Shown in pieces: positions 1-12,000 of a stretch of 13,734 nt of DNA (positions within the stretch are counted from its first letter, which is position 1; each line of letters starts with the position of its first letter). The stretch comes from Rodentolepis nana (Eukaryota > Platyhelminthes > Cestoda > Cyclophyllidea > Hymenolepididae). The notes below the pieces were generated by a model, which saw only the letters and a list, made by a program, of their open reading frames with translations, was not told the DNA's origin and ran no database searches. Both the position numbers and the translations under genes were made by a program. The DNA lies in contig UZAE01013282.1 of the NCBI GenBank assembly GCA_900617975.1, positions 10,604-24,337 of the forward strand. The letters run 5' to 3'.

Positions 1-90
1 AGAAGTAGATTCACATATTCATGGAGTTCATTTGAGCACTTAACAGGCTGTCCTTGTCTGTTGTCTTGTGACACTGAGGTGACTGCCAAG
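1..90 (+). CDS. ABCC1-like: Exon 1 (partial at 5' end): probable TMD0/linker junction of the ABCC transporter
   Basis: The frame demanded by the next exon (phase 0) is open from base 1 to the AAG|gtaatc donor at 90/91 and gives 30 residues ending CDTEVTAK. In MRP1-type proteins this position is the end of TMD0 and the short hydrophilic stretch before the PE-x-x-SF-SR box. The segment is rich in Cys, Ser and Thr and has no motif I can match to a homologue. The exon may begin upstream of the window, or at an acceptor inside it such as the CAG at 44-46. Support is the open frame, the correct phase and a fair donor only, so this is the least certain exon. Confidence 0.55.
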
Positions 91-3000
91 GTAATCAATA
101 TTTATTAAGTCAGAGTTTTATCCATTTTTACTTAATTGATTTATATTTCATTTGCAATTGATGTTTTTTAATTGAGAAATTAGTTTTCTTGAATCGTTTA
201 CTCCTTCTATTTTCCTTTTAGTCACTCTCTCCTGAAAAATACGTCTCATTTCCTTCAAGAGTGACCTTCTTTTGGGTTACAAAGTGAGTCCTAAATGTGC
301 AACATAAATACACTCATGTATTCCTCTGGGTCTAAATTGCGGTCACGCTTGAAAAAGTTGTTGCCTAATTCGTCATATCTATGACGTATTCTCAATTTTT
401 TATCTTTATTTTCTTAGATTGATCATAACTGGTTATCGAAATACCTTGCAATTGGGTCATCTGTGGGCTGTGGATTCAGAGAACCTCGCAGCTAATGTAG
501 TTCCAGCCTTCCTGCGCAATGTCTATAAGCACCTTCATGTGGACATATCCGGAGAATTAGATGGGTAAGTTCGTTGGATACTATGAGCACTTTGAAGTTC
601 ACTGCGTGGATTAACTAGTACTAACCATTAATCTCATTTCTAAGAATAATTTTGGATCCAGACCGACATAAGTTAGGTTCCCTTTCCTAAAGGTAAACAG
701 AAAAGAACAGTTCAGAATGGAGGATTGAGTTGGATCACTTATGTATTGGAATGTGAGAGGGGAATAAATGACAGTGGGAAGAGAAATTACGATTTGGGAA
801 GTGATCGAGAACTGAACGATCGGAACCAGGATTGTAAAAAGGAGCTTACTGACTTCTCATTTTTTGTTCCTCTGAATAACAAATAGAAATTCTGATTGTG
901 TCAATGGGAACAGGGCAAAATTATGTGCCGATATGGTGGAATGCTTCGAAATCATGGTCGCTGGACTCATATAAGTTGGCGAAAGGGTTTGAATGACTAA
1001 ATTCATTTATTATTGTCCTTTGTTTGCGGATTACAAATTGCAAACTTCACAATGAGAGATAATCATTGATCTCTTTGCGTATTGGTTGAAATACAGTAAA
1101 GAGGAAAAGAAGGAGGTGCAAGTTGCGAGTTGTTCATCAGATAAATTTGAGGGTATCACTCATGAGCCAGGGTTTAGTGTTCGAAAGCATTCACCTATAA
1201 TAGAAATGAGCTTTTGATGTTAAAGGAATAAAGTCGCCCAGCAGGAGGTAACTGAAGGTTGTCGATTCTATTCATGAAATCGTTAAATAGGAGCGTCTAA
1301 CGTACTTCTTTGTTCTTTATCTCTTAATTAGGCAACACCTTGGTGGTTGCTACTCGAGACAGACAGGTAACAAATGGGAAGCAATGAAGTTTCCTATACC
1401 TTGCAATTTGTTTTTTTGCAGATAGTTAATGCTTCAAATTGTTACTTGGTTGACGATTTATGAAGCCCAAAGCACTCCGATTGAAAGGAAAACCAAGGTC
1501 CATTCAATAAGATAGAAAATCTAATTGTATGGAAGCAAGAAAACGATAGTTGGGTAGGGGGGGGTATTAATCATGAATAATGCTTTTGAGAACACTGAAA
1601 ACAATCGATTTTAGACCTCACACTGCTAATTCGCAGTTCTCAATCAATTGGGCAGCACAAGACACTGCATCAAGCACTTCAGATGATCAGAAATCGGGAA
1701 TCGCAGATGCCAATCTCAATACAGGCAACAGTACAATTTCAGATGAGACTATTGTCCGTAGAAGCACATTTGGAGATTTCAGTGCCTATGTTGAGGGTGT
1801 TGGAGGTGGCAAAGGCAAGGCTGAGAAGCGTTCAAGAACTATGTCAGGAGTGCCGGATATTGGAAAGAAGGCTTCCTCATCTGTGTGTGAGTCTCGTCAT
1901 TTTCCTTTAGCACTTGCTATATTCAATTACTGTAAACTTTGCCCTAGTTCATTTCGCATGTTATGAGCGGCTTTTCATTTTATTTAATACTTCGAAAGAT
2001 GTCTTTAAGTGTATGTGTTATTCGAAAGTATGTTGGTGACACGCGATTGGCAAATGGTGGCATAAGAAGTATCTTTAAGAATACGTCATCTACGTTTATT
2101 TTTTGTATTGCCTATGTTTTATCTTTCAGCTACAAATCTTCTTCCGAACATCCAATTCCGCATTTCTGCACGTTCTTCAAAATCCAAACCTTCACCGTCT
2201 TCTAGGAAAGGCTCCAGTGTCGGTGATGTTGAAGCTGGACTCCTTAGCTCCAACTCGGTAGGTTATCTCTCTAATCCTCTATTCTTGTAGGCTTAACAGG
2301 ACTCACGAATCTTATGCCCATTCATATAAAGCCTGAAAAGTGATGAAATGTATTTCTTATTCATAAGTTGCAAGTTAATATGAAAATGTAATTTTGTTTC
2401 TGCAATCTCTACTTAAAAGTGCACTCTTCCATATTTCAATTATGGCAGAATTAGCAGAGGCGCCGGTGTTATTACCTCTCTTAGATGAATGGTGGCCTTT
2501 TTATTTCAACAATGTGTACTAGCTTTAAAGGGCACGAATTGTCCATTTTCCTCTCTCATTGCAAAATGCCTACCTTTGGATATAAGTCATTTTCACAAAA
2601 ACGCTTAGCGAACTATCATCATAAAGCCGTTTGAGCTAATTATCCCGTTCATGGAGAATATAAATTTGAAAACGTTTTAACAAATATTTGGTCATTAAAA
2701 CTGGCAAAAAGGTTTTAGAATTAGGTCATATTTGTTCTTCCAGAATTTCCCCCTGGGTCGATTGAAAATAAGAACAAGTATTTTTACTATTTCTATACAG
2801 TTTCCAATAATTGTCACAACGTCTACGTTGCTATTTTCATCAAAAGGAGAGGCGTGGGAGAATATTTTTGGCGAAACGTAAATTTTATATGAGTTTCCAT
2901 TGAGTGTGCATGGTCATATCAAATTATAGTGTCATTGTGAATTGGTCACTGGAGGTGTCATTAAGCAGGACATGAGTATAGTGGACATCTCAGCCAGCAG

Positions 3001-6000
3001 TTTCAGAGACCCTAGTCGAATTTTGATGGGAATTGATGGCCTTGCAAACATTCAAGATGCGCCTCACTGTAAATATATTGAACAAAGTTGTCCTGATTTC
3101 TTTGCTCGAGAAGGTCGCTTTGTATTTAATTCTCACTAGTGTTATACTTTTGGACTTCACATTGAAACTTATGGCCACATTATTTTCCCTTCACACCTTT
3201 CCTTTCTTCCTTCCTTTCAAATTCGAAACTTCATTTTGTTCAGTCGGTATGTGGAGAATCTTATCACCCTGGCTTTCAAATGTCCAAATTTTGAAACTGG
3301 CTAACAATTGTCATTATAAACTGGTGACCTTTCAAATGAATTACTTGGTGCCTGAATAGCTCTGATTAATATTTTACCTTGATTGTCGGAATTAATTATG
3401 CAATATATAATGCGTTGGAGCTTAAAGTTTTCGGTCTCTCGCCTAGTATTTTCCTTCCACATAACCCAATTTTCGCTTCTTTGTCTTTAAATCGAAGATA
3501 CGATTGTGGAAATTGAGTATGTCGCTTTAGAACTGGTATTTACTGAAGTTGAGGGAAAGGTGTATTGGGCTATTTCAGTCTTAAGCAAAGGATTCATAAA
3601 AAAGGACTTTCCAGTGGGATTTTCCAATTGGTCATTTAAGGAGTTCAAATCATCCCTCTTGGGGAAGATTTCACTGATCTGGAATTTGCACATTTAGAAG
3701 ATTTAGTGGTAGGCGTCATTGCAAAATTTTTGCTTTACAAAACCGTTCGTTTGTATTGGCCAAATATTGTGTTTTTAATTATTTTGTACTTAAATCTGAA
3801 GTATTTTTTTCGTTTTGGTGTGTTTGGGTGTGCTCTAGGAAGCGCTTCTCTGCATTTTTAAATTAGATACGATAAAACATCATCACTGCCAAATGGAAAA
3901 AAGTATTTAAATTCAGGTAAATAGTGCACTGTCTACTTGATTTGAATTTCCATAGTTACTTTCGAATTAATTAGTAATGGGTAGGTGACGGTGGTGAAAC
4001 CTTGAATAGGGTGATTTACTGTCATGATCTGATTTCATCATTTAAAATTTTGTGTTTTGAACACCTTAGGGTGAAAAAATCACACCTCGGTGCTTTTGTA
4101 GGTAAATTAGATGGTGGAAAAGAGCGGAAAAGGAGTTCTAACAAGGTTGAATTATCTGCTCATTGTTTTCTAGCCTTTCGATACCCACAGCTCATATTTA
4201 AATCATAACTTTTGATTATTAAACCACCTTAGCGTCGACAGGGGTCATCCATCGATGTTTATGTAGCAACCCAGGCAGTTATTACCATTCCTTTTTACTA
4301 AGCATTCTGGATATTAATCTAGCACAAAACCACCTTCAAATATGAGATGGAATTCGAATTGAGAAAATGAGCGATTGTGTTTAAAGCACCATTGCTCAAC
4401 TCCAAAACCATTTTGGGAAAAATCAATAAGTAATGAGTGGAGCCTGGAATTTCTGTAGTAGAAAATCAGCAGCCTTTTTTTGTATAACACCTACTAATTT
4501 CTTGTTCTGAAACCTTCCAGTTGATCAGTTTGCTGTTCAGAAAAACGCCCAAAACATGATAGCAAGTCTCTAATCATATACCATCATTTATTGTTAGATG
4601 GACGATACAACTACACCGTAATTGTGTTTTGTAAAAGAGCATTCCTTGTTGCGAGAATTACAAGTTCAAATGGATTATTTTATTTAATCGACACTTTTTA
4701 ACAGTAGATGATTGACAGGGACTAGTCTTATTTTCTCGACAATGACATTCATCCGTTCCACAAGTTCCACTTTAAAGTTCATTCTCTTTCAAAACTAGCT
4801 GATTGGTCTAAACGACCACCTATTTGAGAGATTACTAGCGAGGTCGGCACAGGTATTATTGTTAATCATTGAACATTTTAGTTCAAACAAGTCAAGTCCG
4901 ATGGCACTGGAGCAGGAAAAACGGCATGTGACAGAAGGGTGCCCCAGAAATCCAAATGTGGTTTGATAAAGGCCCTTGCCTGTACCTATGGATTTCGTAT
5001 TTTCATTGCCGGCCTCTTCAAAATTGGTCATGATGTCTGTCTTCTCTCTGGTCCCGTTTTCTTCAAGTGAGTTGTGGTGTACTACTTAAGTCTATGTTTG
5101 CATTATAAGTGATTTTTGTACATTTTACTGGTCGGCACTCCTTGAACTATACTTCACACGTAATTCAGTAGTAAAACAGTCGTATTTGGATACAATGAGG
5201 ATAATTTGTTCCAGTTTGCTACTTCAGTCGTAAAAGTTGTTGCATTTCAAACGTAGGAACGCAAGTAGTGTGGCTATTATAACTCTGATGTTGCGAAGTT
5301 TATATCCAATGATACAGTGATGGAATTGCGAAATACCCTGGTTAACATTTATTTAAAGAGGAATACCGACAGACGAATCTCCTATTTGGAAGGGTTTACG
5401 ATTGCCTTATTTTTATAAAATTTTTACCTGTTTCGTACTCCTAAACTAATGGTTTACTTGGACCTACTTTAGTACTGCTATTTAAATACTATGAGTGGTC
5501 AATCATTGTCACTCTAATGTACTCCTTAAATCCACATTTACATTCTATCATCTTATTTAGGTGAGCTCAAACAGGTTCTCAAATTTAGCCTCTGGGTTAT
5601 ATTGTGGACATTTTCCTCGAATCGCCGTCAATGTGACGCATGTGATGGTGCTGACTCATTCCATCATCTCACGTCTCCAGAGGAAATATTCGTCGTTTAT
5701 GAGAGAGTGATTTATGGTTTGAGCCACCTATGAGCATACAAATAACCACTATAGGTTTCTTTGTTCTATCGCTGTCTGTATAAAATTGGGTGGGCGGTAA
5801 GATAATAGCGGCTAGCTCAGCAAATTGAGTTTGCCATCTTGCCAATCCGTGACTGCGTCTACCGAATTAATGGTTGGCCCCCTTCTATTCTGCTTTTACC
5901 TTGCTTAACCACACTCTTAATTGCCAATAGGCTAGTTTTGATACTATATGAACAAATGGAATGCTTGAATCTATTCAAATTCAATGGAGTCTGTCGCCTT

Positions 6001-9000
6001 TCATGATTTGAACTATTCGTTAAAGCCAACACTTTAAATTATATATAAATAGGATCGGTCGGTGATAGCTATCACGGAGAGATAGACATTTATGGTTTGT
6101 CATTTTCTGTTTCCAGAAGTGTTCTTCTTAGTTCGCGATATTCAACGTTGGTAATTTCGGTTGGAACTTCCACTTGAACACTGTTTATGTACCCAAATAT
6201 TAATGAATTTGATTTCCTTTTTTGGCTGGGCGTAAGTTTATTCGTGTGTAAACCTAGAATTACACATTTATCAAGTTAGATAGGTACATTCACTTAGTAA
6301 TTTCCTCAAAGCCCACACACAGGTTCAAAATATACCGATACCACTATTACCATTATAGCATGTTCATTTAGGATACTCCAAAGTTTGTTAGTTTATTCAA
6401 CCGCACTGCCAAACACCCCCCTGCTCGATCTCGACCACAAGTTGAATATTAATTTTCTATCAAGCACGGGTTCACTTTTTTCTCCCCCTTTCTAAGTGAT
6501 AATCTAGCTTGAAATTCCCTTAGCCCTCTCAAGCCTCTTGGCCCACCAAGACCGAGGGGAGAAAGACTTAACTTTAGTTTTCATCGAAAGTTATATGTGA
6601 TCATTGAGTGCAATCACTTCTAAACACATATTTTAGTACGAAACTGGAATAGGCGTCAAAACTATCTGAAGATTTTACCTTTGTCTAAGCATTTCCACTT
6701 TCAGAATAAGGAGAAAGCACAGGAGGGAGATGCCTATGCAATTGTTATTCCCGTTGAGATGGGTATTTAAAGTGCTGATGAATTGGCCTAAAGTAGCCAC
6801 GACACACTGTGATTGAATGGAGGTGATTTGGCCTATCTCTTGTTAAGTGAGATTGTGCTTAAAACTGTCTCCTTTCTAAACATGTTTTTTTACTTTTTCC
6901 ACTCATTCCTTTCCTTGACTCCTCCGTCGCGGCTTTATCGACTCATACAGTATGAAAGTGGACACCTTTGTGCTATTCCTTAGCATAGAGATCACTCTTC
7001 ATTCTCCCTTTAATTTCTCAACTTTTTCTTATTCCCAGATTGACTCAGATTTAACAATTTTGCCTCAACTGCACGTCTATTAGAATCCTTTTCCTCCCTT
7101 TAAACCATTAAGGTTACTTCTGAAAGTGGCCTATTTTGGCGTGATGGGGGGGGGGGGTGTCGTACATTGATATGCTGCACATATCTAAGTTTGTAATACC
7201 TAATTCCCCACAGTACAGTCATTAATCATTTGATTTATATCAAGATTATTTTTCCAATTATTTTATTTTGCAATATAATTTAAATGCATAGACGCAGTTT
7301 ATTTTCTCATTAAATTAGTACTTCCCTTGGGACTAAACGACAAATTACCATAATATCTTCTGGGTAATTGTACAATGCTTTTGGGAAGGGGGTGAGGATG
7401 GCAAATGAATTTTCTTGTCCATTGGAGAAATTTCCTTTCTCAATTCATGCTTGTCATATGAAGGGGAATTCCAAGCCTAATCAACTAGGAAAAGTCGTAT
7501 TGGACTGTTCCTCAACCAACCTTTATTAGCCAGAGTAATTACTTGTTGGTGTTCATTAGTGCATCCCCATCTGTCATCTATTCCAAGTTAAACTAAAACT
7601 CTACTGTTCCTTTTTCGTCCTTCAGGTATCTATTGCAGTCTATGAAACCGGATTCCAAGGAACCAGCTTGGCATGGCTATTGCTACGCCATCCTGATGTT
7701 CATGATTTCTTTCGTCCAGTCATTCATGCTACACCAGTACTTCCGCGCGCAGAATATTGTTGGCATGGATATGCGCACGGCTATTATCTCTGCTGTCTAT
7801 AGGAAGGTATGACCCTATAATACGTTCTCTTGCCTTTCCTCGTTTACCTTATGAGTGAAGTGGATATATCAAATAGCATTTCTTGAATTGATCCCATTTT
7901 TCCTCACCGGTTTAAGCACGGAAACTGATGTGGTTGTAGGAAATTTTTATTAAGGTAAAACAGTAAAATGACATCTACCGGCTAAAACTAGAAAAGGGAC
8001 ATTCATTAAATAAGAATTCGATGATGTGAGAAAAATCGAAATACTGTACCGTTTGAGGAATGAGTCATACGCATAACAGAAAAGAGAGGACAAAGAAGTC
8101 GATTAAAATGGATAATTCCAATATGATCATAGTTAAATCAAAGGTAATTTTCCAATTTAGCGCCTAAAATTTAGATGGATATAAAAATATCGATTTGTTC
8201 CGCACTTTCATTTAAGTCAAATTCATTGTGTCATCCATTGTTTGCAGACAAATTATAAGGGCTCAAATTTGGCAACAAACTGTCAATCACTATCTTTGTG
8301 CCTTATACACTAACTTCTTTTCCACCCTTCTTAACTTTTCAAAAAAAATTCTTCTGAAAATGTGGAACCCCTTCAGTCGCAAGGAAGTCCAGAAATTTGC
8401 TGCTTTGGATTGGAATGAATAAATTTACTTGAATAAATCAATCTTTTAAGGCTTTATCGCGGATTTGAAATAGATATGGACATGTGTGGCTTCCGAACAC
8501 AGTGGGCTTCAACAGATGAATCAGTTTCCCACCTGTTCGTTCTTTTCTAAATGGCTTGAATGTTCAAACTCTTTCCTTTGCATCAGTAGAATAATTTTTT
8601 TGCTTGGTTCAATCTATTAATTCTGGTTAAATTAATGGGGGAATTAAGCAGTGTGTATGTGTGTAAAGCCAAATTAGAATAATTAAAGTGTATGGCTCCT
8701 GATTGTCCTACTCCTGTGGTAATTTGTCTTTTCCAGAGGCTCTAATGAGGCAATTATAGTGGGAATTGGTGATATGGTAAATGAAAGAAGACTCAACATT
8801 TCCAAAAAGAGAATAAAGTTCTTGAGAAATAACAGAATATAGGCATCCATAAAAAATGAATCGTGGATTGTAATTGTTGAAACTCCCAAGTTCATTAATA
8901 AAGACGATTTTTTCAATGGTGAGACTTATACTCCATCAAATTCTTATATTTGACTGTTTGAGATAATGACACCCTCCTCAGCTATGAGATTATTTCCTTC

Positions 9001-12000
9001 CACTTGAATCCGGTTTTGTTGAAGATGACTCAGAGGCGTTCTTATGAGAAACACACACACATTCTACCATCTCCATTTTTGGCCAATGTTAATCCACTGC
9101 TCTGTGCTCAAGTGTTGAGTATTCTTAGAGATATGCATTATAGAGAACAACTTCCCTTTATATAAAATATGGTTTCTCAATATCAAGTAAGTGGAATAAT
9201 CTCTGTAAAATTAATAGAGGTAAGTTCTGAAAGTCTTTGTGAATGACCAACCGCGGTTACAATAAAGTTCTCGTCGTCATCCTACCTTGAGGAAAAACCA
9301 AAATCGATACATATTTGAAGAACTAATTACATTAGCGATACCATGACTGAGTGCTATTTTAATTTTCCGAAATTCGCTCATTGGGGAGGTGATTTATTAG
9401 TTTTGAGTATTGAGGATCATAAAATTTTCTGGAGTATTCAATTTAATTATGAGTTGGGGATTAATTTGGTGGGATGTTGGCTTTGGGAAATGTCATGATC
9501 GTTTTGAGTCGAAGCATGAGTTATTGAAATGCGCATTTCCGACTCCTTCATATCTGTCATAGAATATCATAATGTGGACTGACCATCAGCATATTTGACC
9601 GCAAGCATCAGTGACTGCTTTGGTTCCAGCATTCATGGTGCCATGTGATTGATAATCGACGATGGAGATGACACCAGATTTGCAAAAAATCTAGGAATGT
9701 GCATGTAAAGTTGAGAACACTTGCACTAATCGTTTTGATCGAATTGCCCTGTGTGTGGTAATTCAGCCATCCATACGCCAATTTTCGAGTTATTACGACT
9801 ATTTACCTCTGAGTAGTATGTCCCCTTTATTAGGCAAAGAAAAGGTAGTCTCATCTTTCTTATCTATGCATGATTTTAGCTATAAATATTTTACCGAACT
9901 ATATTGCCACATACCCATTGTTGGTCATTGAAAGGCACAATTTAGTCCAAAGAGATGTCATCGGGCATATGCATTGCATAGCCATTACCCATAACAATTT
10001 TCTTGAACTTTAGTGGCTGTGGTATTCTAATAGCATGAAAATCGATTTCCTGTTGATAAAATTTTTCAATAAATAAAACTTGCATTTACTATGTTAACGT
10101 CATTAATTTACGTCATATATATTGAACTCGGAAAGGTTTTTACCTGTACTCCATCACGGGGACACATTTATAGACATGTCCATACAGTCAGGCGGTTGGT
10201 GAATTTGTGCTTCTAACGATGCCATGACCACAAATTGAGCTCACTATCTTTAATCGATCCATTAATTTCGATAAGGGTTTCTAGTTTTCGTCTTAACGCC
10301 AAGTTGTCACTACGATGCTGGATTAGTGTATTTTTCACTATGACCACTTAGCACTTTTTTGCTTTCCCTCCAGAGCCTTCGTCTGAGTGCAGCCTCTCGT
10401 GGAGAGTCTACTACTGGTGAAATCACAAATCTCATGTCAATCGACGCTGGACGTTTTTACATGCTAATGCTCAATTTCCATGTGTTGTGGTCAGCTCCTT
10501 TCCAAGTAAGTTTGGCCATTTATCTCCTCTGGCAACAAATTGGCCCCTCGGTATTCCCTGGTGTCCTCATCCTGCTCATTATGATTCCTATCAACACCTT
10601 GGTTGCCAAAAAATCGAAATCCTTTCAGGTACTACTACTATTTGTGTTGATGATATGATGAATTGGCCTCTTCTTGTCAAATTTACCTTCACAAGTTCTT
10701 CTTTCTATCAGGAGAAGGAGCTGAAGACAACTGACAAACGCATCAAGTTGATTAGCGAGATTCTCAATGGCATACGGGTATATTTACTATTCACACTATT
10801 TCCACCTATATTCAACCCCATTTAATATAATTATGTCGTTTTCAGTTTACGACAAAAGTTTACCTGTTTTATAAGTTAATTTAATTCTGCTTTTATGAGT
10901 GCGTTAATTCGAGTTAATTAAGAACTCGATGTATGTTTTTTCGAATAGCTAAAAATACAAGATATTTCCACTGGTCAGACATTAGTTTAGTTCGAGTGGT
11001 GGAATGTTAACCTGAAGAACTTTCTGCTTAGAAATCAGCTCTGCTACTCACTTTGATCGATATTAACTAGTGCTGTTACTTGATACAATCACTCCCGTAA
11101 CCCCTGAATTAATCAGCGCCTTCATAGAGATTGTCATTTCTTCGGCTAATGAAGTTTTATGAAGCTTCGAATATTTAGATCTCAGGAGGTAAAAGGCGTG
11201 AATGTCTCATCGTTGATTAAGGAAAATGTGCTCGTACATATTGGTCATCCGATTGGTGATCTAGACATCAGATGATGAAAAGTGTAGTGAACAATGGATG
11301 AAGCTCATAAGTTTTGCTCAAGTGTACTAAAAATATTCGACTTTATTTTTTATCAGGTGGCTATTTGAGATAGCGCGTATATAGCTTGGAACTAAGGTCA
11401 ATGAAAAGACGTTATTATTCTTAACAAATGAACCGTTTAAATTGTCAATTTTTTGTTGCTAACTGCAGTGTTGAGCTTAAAACGCAAAAGTCTTTGTATG
11501 TAATTAACATTCATTCTCTCACTCTCTCGCTCTGTCTCTATTTTGTCTTCTCTTCCACCATCAAACGATATGCTTTTCCGGATATAAATCTACTTGAAAA
11601 TCTCACTTTAGCGTATTACTCAACAGCGGAAATTGGCGTTCATTAAGGCTTAATAGAAGTAGAAAGTGCTGTTGTTTTGCTTTGTTAGGACGGAAATTCT
11701 GCGAAAAATGTTAGCGTCCTCTTCGATGGACTTTTATTGACCTTTTTAGTGTTTCTTTGACTTGTTGTTTCTTGATAAATTATATTTACCTTAACAGTCA
11801 CCATTCTGTTCTATTGAAATAGGGTAGAATTTGGTTTTACCCATTCCATATAACTTTTAATTGTCATATTTTCCTAAAGGTTTTAAAACTCTACGCCTGG
11901 GAGCCTTCATTCATCAAAGAAGTTGCAAATATTCGACGAAGGGAGCTGTATTATCTTCGAAAAATGCTATTCCTTGACTGCGGTGCAACCTTTGTTTTCG

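Larger units (their letters stand above)
5067..7625 (+). other. Intron 6 (2559 bp)
   Basis: The intron runs gtgagt...ccttcag in phase 2. It is AT-rich, and no nested gene was found. Visible small features are a perfect 14-bp palindrome at 6062-6075 downstream of a TATATAAAT at 6042-6050, a nested hairpin at 6524-6558 in a pyrimidine-rich area, a 12-base G run at 7146-7157, and a weak tRNA A-box-like stretch near 5813-5830. None is enough to name an element. Confidence 0.82.

Noticed and set aside
3033..3359. 108-codon plus-strand open frame in intron 5
   Set aside because: Composition looks like translated AT-rich DNA (Leu/Phe/Ile), with no motif, promoter or splice support.
3487..3697. Open frames on both strands (63 and 68 codons) in intron 5 as a nested gene or cassette exon
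   Set aside because: No recognisable domain, no flanking splice sites in the needed 0-0 phase, and frames of this length are expected by chance in 13.7 kb over six frames.
4900..4926. GTGAGKT in exon 6 as a Walker A ATP-binding loop
   Set aside because: Spacing is one short of the G-x4-GK-T pattern, no beta-strand context or Walker B follows, and the position is in the linker before TMD1 where no nucleotide-binding domain exists in ABCC proteins.
6524..6558. Nested hairpin (CCCTC/GAGGG outside, TCTTGG/CCAAGA inside) as an RNA element
   Set aside because: The stems are short (5-6 bp) with internal mismatches, and nothing nearby suggests a structured RNA.
8683..8916. 77-codon minus-strand open frame in intron 7
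   Set aside because: Only one open frame with hydrophobic AT-rich composition; no homology recognised and no poly(A) or splice context on that strand.
11428..11646. 72-codon open frame with a CT-rich stretch in intron 9 as an extra exon
   Set aside because: The conserved motif NGIR/VLKLYAWE is continuous when exons 9 and 10 join directly, so an exon in between would disrupt it.
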